Positions 47,628 through 59,673 of a stretch of 64,000 nucleotides of DNA are shown here, one piece after another (positions within the stretch are counted from its first letter, which is position 1; every line of letters starts with the position of its first letter). The position numbers and the translations under genes are program-made. The DNA lies in assembly GCA_007449985.2 (NCBI GenBank), contig VIIQ02000186.1:62001-126000 (forward strand), given 5' to 3'. The notes beneath the pieces are model-generated. The model ran no database searches and was not told the origin of the DNA. It worked only from the letters and a program-made list of their open reading frames with translations. This stretch comes from Desmodesmus armatus (lineage: Eukaryota; Chlorophyta; Chlorophyceae; Sphaeropleales; Scenedesmaceae).

Positions 47628-48503
47628 CTGCACATATACACAAGGCAAAGGGCACAAGGAGCAGCACAGCAAGTGCATGGCGCTTGTCAACACAGCCAGG
47701 TTGGGAAGTGACTCAGTGACTGGCATGTCACAGTGTGATGTAAGAGTTTCTCACACAACCACTCTGAGCAACTGGACACTACAGCAGCTGAACATAAGTG
47801 ACAGCGCCGCAGAGGCAGCAGGGACGTGGCACCGGCTGACACGAGTGATGCTAGAGGTGAATTCACTAGCCAAATAAACCCTGTGCATCGCAATGTTTAT
47901 ACAGCCCATTACCAGCATGTGTAGCCACACCCACAGCGCACTCACTAAGTCCTCGGGTTGAGTTTGTGTTGCTTCTCCTGCTGCCAGACACATCCACAAG
48001 CCCAGCAAACTGCACCTGCGCTGCTTCAAGAAACACGGCGGCTGCAGGCCCTGAGCTGAGCCAGCATGCTGTTTCCCGCCCAGCCATACCACCTCCTGAG
48101 CTTGGCTGCCTCGTGCTGCTGGCGCCGCTGCAGCGGCGGCCAGTGCTACAGCCGCCAGAAGTGCTAGAATCATCCCTCACCTGCCGCAGCTGCTAGGTGT
48201 GCCGGAGCGGCAACTGCTGCTCGCAGCACTGGTCCATCACAGCCGCTGTTAGCAGCGCAGCCCCTGCTGCTACAGTTGCCGCAGGGACCGCTAAACCCTG
48301 CCTGGTCAGACTCCACCTCCCCCGCCCTTCTTCCCCGGCAGCACGGCACCATGCTGATGTTGGAACAGGAGCAGCTGGGCACTGAGCTAATGCACTGCTG
48401 TACATGACCATCCGCTGCTTCCGTAGTTGTCCTCCGCTGCTCGCACGGTGCCACTGCAGGTGTTTGAAGGGTAGAGGTACCTCAGCCCCGGCTGCTGCGC
48501 TGC
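47628..48503. other. Intergenic region between the orphan exon and LRR gene 5
   Basis: No gene is supported. An Ala-rich minus-strand ORF starts at 48173 with a signal-peptide-like beginning (MILALLAAVALAAAAAAP). It lacks splice support and similar composition is common here, so I do not call it. Confidence 0.3.
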
Positions 48504-50324
48504 TTACTGCTCTTCCAAAGCCGTTGCTGCCGCCTGTTCCCCTGCAGGGTTGCTGTCGTGCAGGCGCAACACTTGCTGCCAAATGGGCTCATCACCAGGG
48601 GCCTGCAGTCACATAGGCAGGAACGACAGCACGGTGCAGTATGTCTTTCATCAAGCCATTCAGCAGAACGCAACATGAGGTAACATGAATGGTCAAGCCT
48701 CTGTCCAAACCGTTGGGTAATGTAATGTGCATGGGGCTTAGCAAGTTGACCGTGTGCAACACCTTGTACACCAATCACACACTGGTATGACAGGATTTGC
48801 ATGTGCATGTGCAGGTAGACAGCGAATCTGAGGATGCAAGGCATTCACGCGTGAAGACAAGGGTGCATTGCAGCCTACCGTGTGTTTGGCGCGCAGGAAT
48901 TGTGGTTTGCCGCTGTTCAACACCCCAGAATAGTGAAGGGCTGTCAGCTGCTTTAGCTGTGCCAGCTGCGGCAGCAGCTCCTCTGCTGACCCAGATGCAT
49001 AGGCATGGAGGGTCAGCTCCCGCAGCCCTGTCAGCTGGCTCACAATCGCCAGCCCCTCGTGACTGTTGATCACAACCAAGCGCAGCGTGTGCAGCGCGCT
49101 CAGCCGTTGCGGTTGGGCCAGCGGCTCTGCACTGTAGTCTGGGAACTGCATATCAAGAGGCTGCAGGCCAGGGCAGCAGCTCAAAAGGCGGCTGCCTTCA
49201 GGAGCTGCTGCATACCTGCTCTGGGTGTTGATAGACCGCAGGTGCGGCAGCTGCTGGGCAGCATCGAACACATGGTGCCATGCAGCTGCTGGCAGCTTGC
49301 AAAAGCTGAGGTCGAGGTACTGCAGCTTGCTGCCGGCTGTTAGCGCTGAAAAGGCCTCTGCAGGTGGGCCGCCCTCCTGCACTCCTGACAAACTGCCTTT
49401 TACGCCCAGGTGTGTAAGCTGCTGCAGCTGTGGCAGCTGGAGCAGCACTTGGGCAGTATCAACTAGGCAGTGAGTCAACACCAGGTGCTGCAGCTGGGTC
49501 TGGCCAGCCAGGGCACCTGGCTCAAACTCAACACCGCTAGACACATCTAGGCGGGTGAGGTGCTGCAGTCCCGACAGCATGCTGCTGTCCAGCAGCATGT
49601 TCACTGGATTTGTGGAGTCCAGTGGAGCCAGCCGCAGGTCAGCCAGCCGGGTCAGGGCCTGCAGAGGCTGCAGGGCAGGCTGCTGCTGGTCAGGGCCTTC
49701 CAGGTTCAGCAGCAGCTCAAGAAATGTGAGCTGCTGCAGCCCAGACAGGACAGCTGTAGGGAACCTGGGCAGGACCATTCTGAACCTCAGCTTGGGTGTG
49801 TAGCTGATGCTGAGGTGCTGCAGCCCAGGCAGCAGCGACAGGGCTGCTGCCAGGATGTGCCCTTCGTCAATCAGGGTGCAGTCGTGCAGCCGCAGCTGCT
49901 TGCGGGGCACTCCTTGCTGCAGCATGCCCTGTGCTGGTTCAGGGGCATGCCACGGGAAACACCCCGGCAGCAGCTGCAGGCTGATATCTGAGAGGTTGAG
50001 GCTGTCAAGCTGCAGGTTGGGAGGCAGCTGACGCAGGTACAACCGGCTGCTTTTGACGCTGTTCTTGACGGCCACATAAGTAACATCAAGGTCATGCAGA
50101 TGCTGACCGTATTTGGCCAGGTACAGCATCAAAGCATCCAACTGTTCCTGCGTTGCAGTGCTCACTGTGATGCTGCTGAGCGCCAGCACAGCTGCCTGGT
50201 GCAGCCTGCTGTGGGCGCGTGCTGCGCTGAACAGGCTGTGCAGATCATCAGCACAGTACTGCAGCACTGCCACCAGGCAAGGGTCAGGCAGCTGCAGCAG
50301 TGTGGCCCCTGCTTTGGCTCCCAT
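48504..50324 (-). CDS. F-box-like/LRR protein (gene 5, intact)
   Basis: Two exons: 48879-50324 (ATG at 50324, preceded by the acceptor GTCGCAG|T) and 48504-48602, with a 276-nt intron (ACG|GTAGGC donor, CTGCAG acceptor). It encodes 514 residues. Residues ~9-50 are F-box-like (LLQLPDPCLVAVLQYC...ARAHSRLHQAA). About 15 leucine-rich repeats follow (LQHLSISYTPKL, LTFLELLLNLEG, LTRLDVSSGVEF, LTHLGVKG). The last 32 residues are the family tail APGDEPIWQQVLRLH plus an alanine/glutamate end. Phases match at the junction. Soluble and probably intracellular. It may bring substrates to an SCF ubiquitin ligase, but Skp1 binding is not shown by the sequence. Confidence 0.82.
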
Positions 50325-52262
50325 ACTGCGACAAAAGAAAGACCAGACACACCACAGGATGAGTACCAGGAACTTGAGTACAGCTGCACAGCTTGTAGCG
50401 AACGACCTGTTGTGTGAACTGTTGACATTCCAAGAGCAGCAGTGGCACTGCTGCTGCAGCTGTGCTGCAGGTTGGTGGGACCGACCCACTGAAAATGACC
50501 AGGTGCAGTGAAGTGGATCATCAAGTGATCAAATTCACTTCTTGCATACCTCAGCTGCGATACCTTCTGCTACGAAACCAGACGGCCTTCACTGCAGTGA
50601 TAGATCTTCTTTGCGATTGCAAACACGGACTGTCGGTGTCACGTGATACACAAGCTAGGTATGATTTGGGTTCTCTCGTGAGCAGTATCGGTCCGGAACA
50701 ACTCGAGTTAGTTCTGCGAACCCGAACGGTGCCTGGGGTCCCAGACCTGGTCTGGCACCTCGGGTCACTCGTCATAGTATGAAGTTCATACGTTAAAGCC
50801 TCTGCTCCTGCCAACATCAGGACAGGAACCATAGGGCTGCTGAAGCACTTGAGCCTGCAGGCAACCTGCAGTAACGTAGGGCTTTGCACTTTCATCCCGG
50901 TTGGTGCTGGGAGTGAAATTGAGACTGCTGACAGTGCTGTGCTGCTTCAACAGAATTCGTTGCATGACACACCAAGCCTAAGGATGACACATCAATGCTG
51001 ACAAATCTTAGCAATCGTAGCAGTGATGAGGGCTTACAGTCAGTCACTGAGTGCTGCTGGCAGGCAGTGCATACATCCATAATTGTCACTAGTGATACAA
51101 TCATTGAATGGTGATGCAAGTCTGGCACTCCTTGGCCGGCATGGCAGGTCAGATGCTGACAGCGTCAGTGTTACAGTTGAAGGTCGCTGCACAAAGGCAT
51201 ACTCCTACTGCACCTCTGCCCCCCCCCCCCCGCGGTCTCAGCACAATCACAACAACACAGCACAGCACTGTTGGCGATGCAGCTGCATGCAGGCATACTT
51301 CAACTGCACAACAACACAACACCAACTGCTGCAACAAAACGCATTGCCTTGTAACCGTCCAAACCAACGATGTGCCACTTGAGGTGAAAGCCAAGCACAG
51401 CACAGCACAGCACAGCACAGCACAGCACAGCACAGCACAGCACAGCACAGCACAGCACAGCACAGCACAGCACATCATATAGCACAGCATCAACGGTGCC
51501 CAACTGCTGCGGGCCACCGCCCTGCTGGAAGGAGGCTTGACAGCTGCTGCTGAGCTGTCGCTTTCTGTCCCTCAAGCATTTGCCAGCTGCAGCAACACCA
51601 CACACGAGTAACTGACTCAACCACATGCATCAGGGTGCACAAAACAGGCCTGCACGGAGACAGGATGTGCAGGGCAGCAAAAGCACCGCACTGACCTCTG
51701 TTCAGCAGCCAGCAAATGCAGTGTTCTTTGCAGCTCCTGCAGTGTCCATTGACGTATGCCCAGCTGTCTTTGTGCGCCAGCGGGCAATGCCCTTAGCGGC
51801 TGGCCCACACTGCTGCCGAACAGCCTCGCCACGCTGCTCGCTGATGATGGCAATATGCAGATGAGTGAGTGCATACGGCAACAGTAGCAGCTGCAGCAGC
51901 ATGACAGGAGCAGCAGGCGGCAGCAAAAGTAAGTGCGAGCAATTGCAGCCCCCGCTGCCCCAAGAAATTGTCGCCAAAAAACACAACCAGTGTGAAATGC
52001 TTGGTGATGCAAGGCATGCATGCATGAGTGCACACTGCACCACAAGCACCTCAGGGTGCTGAGCTGTCCCTCAAACATGTGAGAGCTGGAGCTTGTGTGT
52101 AAGTACTTGAATTGCCTAGATCAGAGGTTCAACGCCAGCGTTACAACAGCAAATACCAATCAGCAATCATTTCACCAGGGTGAAGCTGAGTTGCCGCCAC
52201 TGACATCCTCGCACTGCATCTTGGTACAGTATCGCTCACCCACCTGCCCACCAACAGCATTG
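50325..52262. other. Intergenic region between LRR genes 5 and 6
   Basis: No gene is supported. It holds the CACAG microsatellite at 51396-51474 and a run of C at about 51221-51231. The flank next to the microsatellite resembles the flank of LRR gene 3, consistent with duplication of gene plus 3' flank. Confidence 0.4.
51396..51474 (+). repeat. CACAG pentanucleotide microsatellite
   Basis: About 15-16 perfect units of CACAG. The long Leu-Cys ORFs across it are artefacts. Confidence 0.95.
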
Positions 52263-52396
52263 TCACTCTGCCAGCAGTGCAGCTGCCTTCTGGGCCACTG
52301 CAAAGTCACTGTGGGGGCTAAGGCAGCTCCCCTCCACGCAGCACCTCAATGCTTGCCGCCACACGGGCTCGTCATACGAGTACTGCAACATCACAC

Positions 52397-52430
<34 letters not shown>

Positions 52431-54448
52431 CCAACAGCTGTCTGTCAAACAGGCCGTCAGGGACAGCAGTAAACACCCTGGTGCACACGCATTGCTGACA
52501 CTTGGTGCCACACACAGGTTCACCTATCGTGACCCTGATTAGACATCATAGGACAGCAGCAGCCGGGCACATCAAAGTGTAAGATCACTAACAAACTGCC
52601 AGTACACACCATGGTCTACCCAACACGAGTGTGACTTACTGCGTGGTCGCTCTAGATGCCTTCTTAGCAACATATTGATCGGCAGCCACCGGCAACAACT
52701 TGAGCACTGACACACAGGGGGTAGGGAGTCCCTGTTGGGGACAAGTCAAGTCCATACAGCATGCATCATACTTGGCTGTCCCTGCGCCATACAGGGTTAC
52801 AGGGTCTCCCACCCAAAGCCCTCACACAGAGACTCACCTTGCTTGTCAGAACCACCCTGCCGCTGGGCTTTGCATGGCCCAAGTGCCCCTCAAACTCGAG
52901 GTGCATCAGCTGCTTCAGCCCTGCCAGCTGCAACAGCAGCCCCTCGGCTGACCCTGGGGCGATAAGAGACAGCTCCCGCAGCCCTGTCAGCTGTGCAACA
53001 CACTCCAGCCCTCCCCCGCCCGGCCCGCTGCTGGCCACATGCAGCGTGTGCAGCCTAGTCAGCCGCTGCAGTGGATCCATCGGCTCAGCATTGTACTGCA
53101 AGTGCTGCATGCGCAGCACCTGCAGGCTGGGGCAGCAGCTGACAAGGCGGCTGCCTTCTGGAGCTGGATCACGCAGAGGGAGAGAGGTAGAGGCAGGGTT
53201 GCGCCTCAACATTCCCCAGCCCAGCCCATCAACCTCCCGAGCGCCCAGGCCCTCACCCTCGTCGGAGCTCAGCCCCTCACCCTCCCCTGAACCCAGCCCC
53301 TCACCCTCCCCTGAGCCCAGCCCCTGACCGTCCACCGCGGCTTGCTGCATGAAGTTAAAGACTTCCCCTAAACCTAGCCGCGAGATGTCCAGATACTGCA
53401 GGTGTGGCAGCTGCCTGCCAGTGGGGAAAACGTGCTGCCACACACCTGCTGGCAGCTTGCACTTACTGATATCGAGGTGCTGCAGCTTGCTGCTTGCTGT
53501 CAGGGCTGAGAAGGCTGCTGCGGGAGGGTTGCTGTCGTTTTCACTGCAACGCAAGCTGCCTGCCAGGTCCAGGTGTGTCAGCTGCTGCAGGTCCTGCAGC
53601 TGGCACAGCAGCTGGGCGGTCCCTGCTACATCACCAGCTATGCCACACTTCAACACCAGGTGCTGTAGCTGGGTCTTGCCAGCTAAGGCGCCTGGCTGAA
53701 ACACAGCAGCACTAGACACCTCTAGCCGAGTGAGCTGCACCATGCCTGACAACATGCTGCTGTGAACGATTGCTACCGGCCTGGGAGAAAGCCGCAGGTC
53801 GACCAGGTGCGTGAGGCTTTGTATTGGCTGCAGGGTAGGCCCCTCCTGACCCCAGCCTGCCTCAATATCACCCACAAGCTCAAGGTAGGTGAGCTGCTGC
53901 AGCCCCAACAACCCTTTTGTCACAAACCTGCGCTCGCGCCCCTTGTAAACACCGGTCCGTGTAACGTGGAAGCAAAGGTGCTGCAACTCCGGCAGCAGCG
54001 ACAATGCTGCTGCTAGCCCCTCTGCCCCATCAAGCAGCGTGCAGTCATACAACCGCAGCTGCTTGAGGGGCACCCCAGGCCGCACCACACCCTGGATGCC
54101 GGGCCGTGGATGCAGCTGCAGGCTGCAATCAAGTAGGCTAAGGCTGTCAAGCTGCAGGTTAGGAGGCAGCTCAAGAAGGGTCCAACGGCTACCTCTTCCA
54201 CCCTTGAGTTCCACACTGTCAACACAGTGGTTGTGCTGCAGGAAAAGCAGCAGCCTTTCCAAGTGCTCCTGACTGCTGATGTACAGTGATATGCTGCTCA
54301 GCGCCAGCACAGCTGCCTGGTGCAACCTGGGGTGGGCACGTGCGGCGCTGCACAGGCTGCGTAGGTCACCAGCACAGCACTGCAGCACAGCCACCAGGCA
54401 GGGGTCCGGCAGCTTCAACAGCTGCGTGCAAACCTGCTTTGCTGCCAT
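52263..54448 (-). CDS. F-box-like/LRR protein (gene 6, intact)
   Basis: Two exons: 52838-54448 (ATG at 54448, preceded by GTGCAG|G) and 52263-52382, with a 455-nt intron (AAG|GTGAGT donor, GTTGCAG acceptor). It encodes 576 residues: F-box-like LLKLPDPCLVAVLQCC...ARAHPRLHQAA, leucine-rich repeats (LQHLCFHV, LTYLELVGDIEA, LTRLEVSSAAVF, LQHLDISKCKL), and the tail YSYDEPVWRQALRCC with an alanine-rich end. Between repeats it carries a family-atypical insertion of acidic Gly-rich units (GSGEGEGL repeated, 53230-53330). All frames and phases agree. Same inferred role as gene 5. Confidence 0.82.
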
Positions 54449-55178
54449 CCTGCACAGTAAGCAACACAAGCCGAGAGTGTGTCGTGTTGGTCAGACTGCA
54501 CAGCAAGCACAGCACATCCACAATGCCCCTCAAGCATCATGCGGTCAATTTTGCATACCAAGCATGCAGCACAGCACTGCGCAGACGATTGCGCCAGGAA
54601 TTGGTGGCTAGGGATGGCAGAATAACATGTGACGCATGGCTGCACGTAAGCACTGGCACTGTTATAAATAACCATAGCTTGCAGGACAAATTGGTTTGAG
54701 GCGCCAGCGCATGCTGCTGCTATTGCTGTGCAAAGCGAATTCGCTTGTGCATACTACCTTCCCCACCTGTTGTGAAGCGGGCACACAGTGGCTCGGTAGG
54801 CGTGGCCTGCAACTCTACTGCTGCTGGCCTCAAGCACCTGTGAATACATGTACAGCAGGGAGGTCAGGCAGAGACAGCAGCAAGGCTTGTTGGCAGTAGT
54901 CTTGGCCCCTACAACCCCACACCCCGATACAAGTGGTCTTGTCACTGCTGCTGCCTCATGAACATAACTGATTCCATCGGTTGGGCTGCGCTGCACATTC
55001 CAGCCTGCTATTACTCAGGCACAGCAAGTGCTGCTCACCACTACGGCACAGCTGTTGCCACTGCCGTGAGCTGCCTGCCCACAAACAACAAGTAGGGGGT
55101 GTTGAACAGACTGATGTGTGACCCGGATGCCTGCTGCGGGTAATTCAAGCTTGTGTAATCACCATATGAATTCTAGCC

Positions 55179-55226
55179 AGGGTCCTCCCACCTTTAGGGT
55201 CCTCCCACCTTTAGGGTCCTCCCACC
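55179..55226 (+). repeat. 17-bp tandem repeat, 2.8 copies
   Basis: AGGGTCCTCCCACCTTT twice, then a partial third copy. Confidence 0.9.
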
Positions 55227-56122
55227 ACCTCAGGCAGCCAGGGTGAGCCGGTACACTCGCACAGAAACTGATAGGACCGTTGAAAGTTGGACAGCTGCCG
55301 TGGCTTTCCACACGTAGCTTAACTTGCGTGCTCAGCGTTTCGGAACTTGATCTGGAACGTTTGATGCCAGTCAGCTAAACACATGCATAATGGTCTCTGA
55401 AACTGGTGAACTCTGATTACTCGATTCCACTGAAGCATTTGCCGACTGCTCTGACAGTTTAAACCTGTGACAGCCTGTCACTGACAGCTCGAGCTCCCAT
55501 CACACTGCATTGCATATGCATGCATGCAGCCACACCAACTGTGCATTAACGTGCACTTGAGCACTGCACACCAGAACATCACTAATCGCCAGCTGCAACC
55601 AACCAGTCAGCCAGCCAGCAAGGAAGCAGTGCGTCCTCTTGAATTTACCAGCAGCCTGGTTATCAACACCATCTGAGCCAGCAAGTGGCACTTCGCCATC
55701 AGAAACCTCAAGATGCCACCCTAGCACACAAGACTGGCCATGTACCACCGCACAATTTGACCATATGGCTGCACCACAAGTACCCCACTGAAGGGCGACA
55801 CACAATCTGCCACTCAGTGACTGGCCAACTGCTCAAGAGATCATCTCTCTCGGAGAGAGAGAGAGTGGGCTTTTAGGGCTGCTGCTACCAACCATGGTCC
55901 ATGATGGCACAGCTGCAGTTGCTCCTGCCGCTGCTACTGCGCTTTACAACACAGCCATGGCTGGCCAGAGGCTGACTCACGGTGCCGCGCTCGACTCGCG
56001 GCTGCTCCTGCCGCTGATGTCCCATGGCAGCTGTCGCCACAGCTGATCGCCAGCAGCAATCCACACACCGTCCTGACCATCAGCATGTGGCTGCTGTGCC
56101 AGCAGTACCAATCAAACCAGCT

Positions 56123-56168
56123 GCGCACGTACGGAGCAAGGGGGCCTCCGCGCACGTACGGAGCAAGG
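56123..56168 (+). repeat. 19-bp direct repeat, period 27
   Basis: GCGCACGTACGGAGCAAGG at 56123-56141 and 56150-56168. It contains the palindrome CGTACG. Confidence 0.85.
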
Positions 56169-56768
56169 AGGCGTGCTGCTATGCACGCCGGATCTTTGTC
56201 AGGTCAGGGTGGCAGGATCGTGCCGTGAAGGGCGTGTGTGCAGGGAGGGGTGATGAGTATGGAAAATTCGTGTTGACAAGGTACACCAACGTGGGATGTT
56301 GCGAGTGAATAACCCCGCATGTGATGCCAGCACGACTGCTGTGATCATGTACATCAGTCATGACTGCCGCATGTGATGCAAGCAGGCCCTTTACCTTGAC
56401 CCGAACGTGCACTTGGCTGCACAAACAAGGCTGTGAACTGCGACATGCATCAGCGGCAACATTCTGACAGGTCCCGCAGAATATTTGCAAAACGAGCAAC
56501 GACATCACCCCCAGGTCTACCTCAGTGCATTGCACCTTAGTACCTGAGGTGTGCCGCACAAGCACATGCCCCCAATGGTTGTCGCGACCGTCCAATTGCA
56601 CGATGCGGACGCCAACTGTTGACACAAGTCAATGAATGTTTGTGTTGCTGTCGACGCGCCAGCTGCTTGGGAGTGCGCATCGCCCTGCCTTCGTCGAACG
56701 CCGACCGACGTTCGCCTGGCATTCACCGCCTATTACTACGCTGGTCAATTTTGAGAAATACGCTGACT

Positions 56769-58864
56769 ATGAAATCAACCGTAATGATGTGTGCAGCTAC
56801 AGCAACAGACATTCCTTCTGCACACACACCTCGGTCAAGCATGCCTATGTGCGTCAGCAATCCGTGCAGGCCATGGCCTGCAGTGTCGACTCACTTCTGG
56901 CTGATTGCACTGCTGTTGATCCTCTCCGCTGCAAAACCTTCAGTGGCAGCAGGTGAAAGCGCAACTTATGATTCGGCCACAGGGTACATCCAGTCCCAAC
57001 CAGGCCTACCTGTCTTTGAGCCAGGGCTCTGGGCTGCACCTTACCTCATCACCCTCCGCAACTTGACGTTTGACCGGAATCGCACTGAGTCACGGGAGGG
57101 AGCAATGTACGGGCGCTACGTCCTTGACGTCAATCATACTTGGGACATGTGGATCAAGACCACGAAGTGTTCAACTGACACATCAACCTTTGAGGTGAGC
57201 AGCTTTATGTGCAAAAATCTGTGATGTCATGTCAAGCACGATGCCGTCTGCTTTTAGGACTTTTGGCTAGGCAGGAAGTGTGTTGCAGTTGCCTGGCAGT
57301 CCCTCAGGCGGTAGTGACCAACATGCCCTACTGTTGCCTCTGTACAGACCTACAAGACGCTCAGCGAGTCGTGCTGGTACAGGAACACATCAGGCACTAC
57401 GTTTGACTACTGGTATGTCGCAGAGAGCCTTGCTTATGAGCAGGCCAACTGCTACTGCTATGCCCTGAACCGGTTTGAAGGTGAGCGCTGCAGGTAGCGG
57501 AAGGTTGAGGTTGTTGCAATGGGCAATGGCGACCGAATGCAGCGAGCAACATGATGCATCAACAATGCATCAACTTACACACTGCTTGGATCAGCTAGTA
57601 ACTGATCCAACGGCACTCCACGATGCTCCCACCCTGACAGCTGCAGTTGGTTGATGTGATGTGGTTTTACCCACCGGTGGCTGTTGTAACCTGCAAACTT
57701 TGCACCAGGCTGGTGGCATCTTGCTACACATGAACCTGCAGACAAAGGTCGAAGATTGAACCCTTGGCCTCATTGAACCCTTGACTCCTTCTGCACCCTG
57801 CAGGTGGCGACTGCAGTCCAGGCACCAGACGCAATGGAGGCCATGCAAAGAAGGCATACATGGATAGCGACATAACTTGCCCCCTACTTCACCAAGCCCT
57901 TGTCGTTGATGGGGCCGTGCCAGTCAGCCGTGAAACAGCTTTGAAGGGTCAGCCAGATCGTGGCCACTACATTGCCGCACTGGCTCGCCCAAAAGACACT
58001 ATGGTGCATGGTGGTAACTTCAGCCGCCGGTCAAAAATCGCTGAAGAGCAGCTAGATGACTTCCACTTTCTGCGCAAGGATGCAGACGGCACATGGAGCA
58101 ACAAGTTCCCCTTTGCAGCCCCATTCAACACGGACATGGAGGGGAAACCTATCACCGACCCAGAAGCAGCGCTGCTGGGAGGCCACTACTTTGTGTGCGG
58201 GTACTTCCAAGTACAGCCTAAAAAGGTGAGCTTTGTGACCTGGACTTGTGGACTTGTCAGGATTTGTGTGTGGCTGTCCAAAGCAGCAGTTGTCGATGCA
58301 GAGCGGAACGGCTTGGTAGTTGACTTGAGACTCTCCCACATAGGAGAGGGTCCCGCAGTCGGTTAGTCGAACCCTCGGGGTGCCTCATGATGTTGAAAAC
58401 TTAGTTTGGGGGTTGCGGAATCCGCCAATCACTTGCTGCTTTTCTGCCTGAGGTCAGACCCGTGCAGCCCCTGCCAACTTTTTTTTTGAATCGTCGATTT
58501 CAGCTGTAAGTCACTTACATGGTGTTGATGCTGCCTTTCCTGTTTGCAGATGCCCCTTGGTGTCATCGCTCCCCAGACGGGCCCAATGGTTGGCTGGTTG
58601 CCTGAAAAGGCCAAAAAAGCGCCTGGTGTGACCGTGGAGCCTTTTGTCAGGCTGCCTTTCAACGCCACCGTGTTTGCAAACTGGGTTTTCCAAGAAGACC
58701 TGGATTGGGAGCGCAAGCGTGGTACCCCCGAGTATGAGGAGTGGAAGCAGAAGCAGCTGGTCAAATTGGGTTTGATGCCAGCCGCTGCTGGCAGTGGTGA
58801 CAGCAGCAGCACTGGCAACAGCAAGGGCAGGCGGGACCAGTCAAGTAGGAAGTTGCTGATGTGA
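56769..58864 (+). CDS. Secreted/anchored protein with Cys-His motifs, possible papain-like (NlpC/P60-type) hydrolase
   Basis: Four exons: 56769-57194, 57348-57480, 57804-58225, 58550-58864. Introns are 153, 323 and 324 nt; all donors are GTGAGC and all acceptors CAG; phases 0, 1 and 0 agree. It encodes 431 residues from the first ATG; ATGs at residues 25 and 27 are alternatives. Residues 43-55 are hydrophobic (FWLIALLLILSAA), a signal peptide or anchor with a likely cut near SVAA. Candidate N-glycosylation sites NLT, NRT and NHT follow. NCYCYA (Cys177, Cys179), GHYIAAL (His241) and DFHFLRKDADGTWSNK (His274), then KPITDPE and CGYF, recall bacterial secreted proteins with NCY.YA and DYHW/F...G.WSHK signatures, as I remember them. 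Cys-His-His order would suit a papain-like hydrolase; this is unproven. The C-terminus has a charged helix and a Gly/Ser tail. Confidence 0.75.
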
Positions 58865-59069
58865 TGATGCTTGTGCGCCAAGGTGCTTGTTCAACAAGCA
58901 TGAGTCATGGTGTCCCTCAGTGCCATGATAGTTCCCTGAGTGGTCCTGACACGTATTTTCACTCATGTAGTGCCCAGTGACTCCTGCTGATTTACGAAGC
59001 TTGATGGCTGTCAGCCCCATGCTGAGACAACGTTGGGTTAAGCCACGGAGGGTGGTGCCTGCGTCACCA

Positions 59070-59169
59070 CTAGTACTGTACTAGTACAGTACTGTACTAG
59101 TACAGTACTGTACTAGTACAGTAGTACTAGTACTAGTACTACTGTACTACTGTACTAGTACAGTACTGT
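59070..59169. repeat. Self-complementary ACTAGTACAGT repeat cluster
   Basis: About 100 bp built from nested palindromes: ACTAGT, GTAC and TACTGTACTAGTACAGTA, each its own reverse complement. It can form cruciforms or hairpins and lies 0.2 kb downstream of the 56.8-58.9 kb gene. Confidence 0.9.
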
Positions 59170-59673
59170 CACGGTGTCATGACGCTGAAACGTTCGACGG
59201 CTGTCCCTGCAACACGAACGTCACAACCAGAAAACTTGCAATATGTAAGCTTGCCTAGCTGCAAAAGTGCTGGGCTTCTTGCATCATCCACCTGTCTGCC
59301 TTTTTGCATCACCCTGAACTTCCAGCAAGAGTTCGCGACCAACCTGCACAAACTCCGCCGAGGCTTCATCCTGGCGTTACAAGTACTTATAATTGCGCAT
59401 TACAAGTTGTTGTAACCCAACTATTGCAATTCAAAAATCTACCGGACAGTCTGCTTTGAAGTGGGGTCGCAAGACATCACCCCTGCCGAAGCCTAGGTGT
59501 GTTGTGGTGACGACAGACCGGTATAATCCCTCTCAACTGCTTGGGTGCCTCGTGCAGAGCTGGCAGGGGCAACAGCCATGTCCGTGCTGTTTATACATGT
59601 CGGGTGTGTTGTGCTTGTTGCTGCAGGGCCACGGCCACGTCTCATAACCACAGCTATCATTCAGAAGGACTAC
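59170..59673 (+). other. Intergenic region between the two secreted-protein genes
   Basis: No gene is supported. A TGTAA at 59411-59415 could be a polyadenylation signal for the gene ending at 58864. The promoter of the gene starting at 59674 should lie here. Confidence 0.3.

Larger units (their letters stand above)
54449..56768. other. Intergenic region
   Basis: No gene is supported in 2.3 kb. It separates the minus-strand LRR cluster from two plus-strand secreted-protein genes, so it should contain divergent promoters. It holds two small tandem repeats (55179-55226 and 56123-56168). Confidence 0.4.

Noticed and set aside
47751..48180. Ala-rich ORF with signal-peptide-like start at 48173 (minus)
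   Set aside because: Low-complexity composition, no splice support, no motif, and many similar chance ORFs nearby.
51149..51626. Leu-Cys-Cys-Ala ORFs near 51.4 kb
   Set aside because: They translate the CACAG pentanucleotide repeat.
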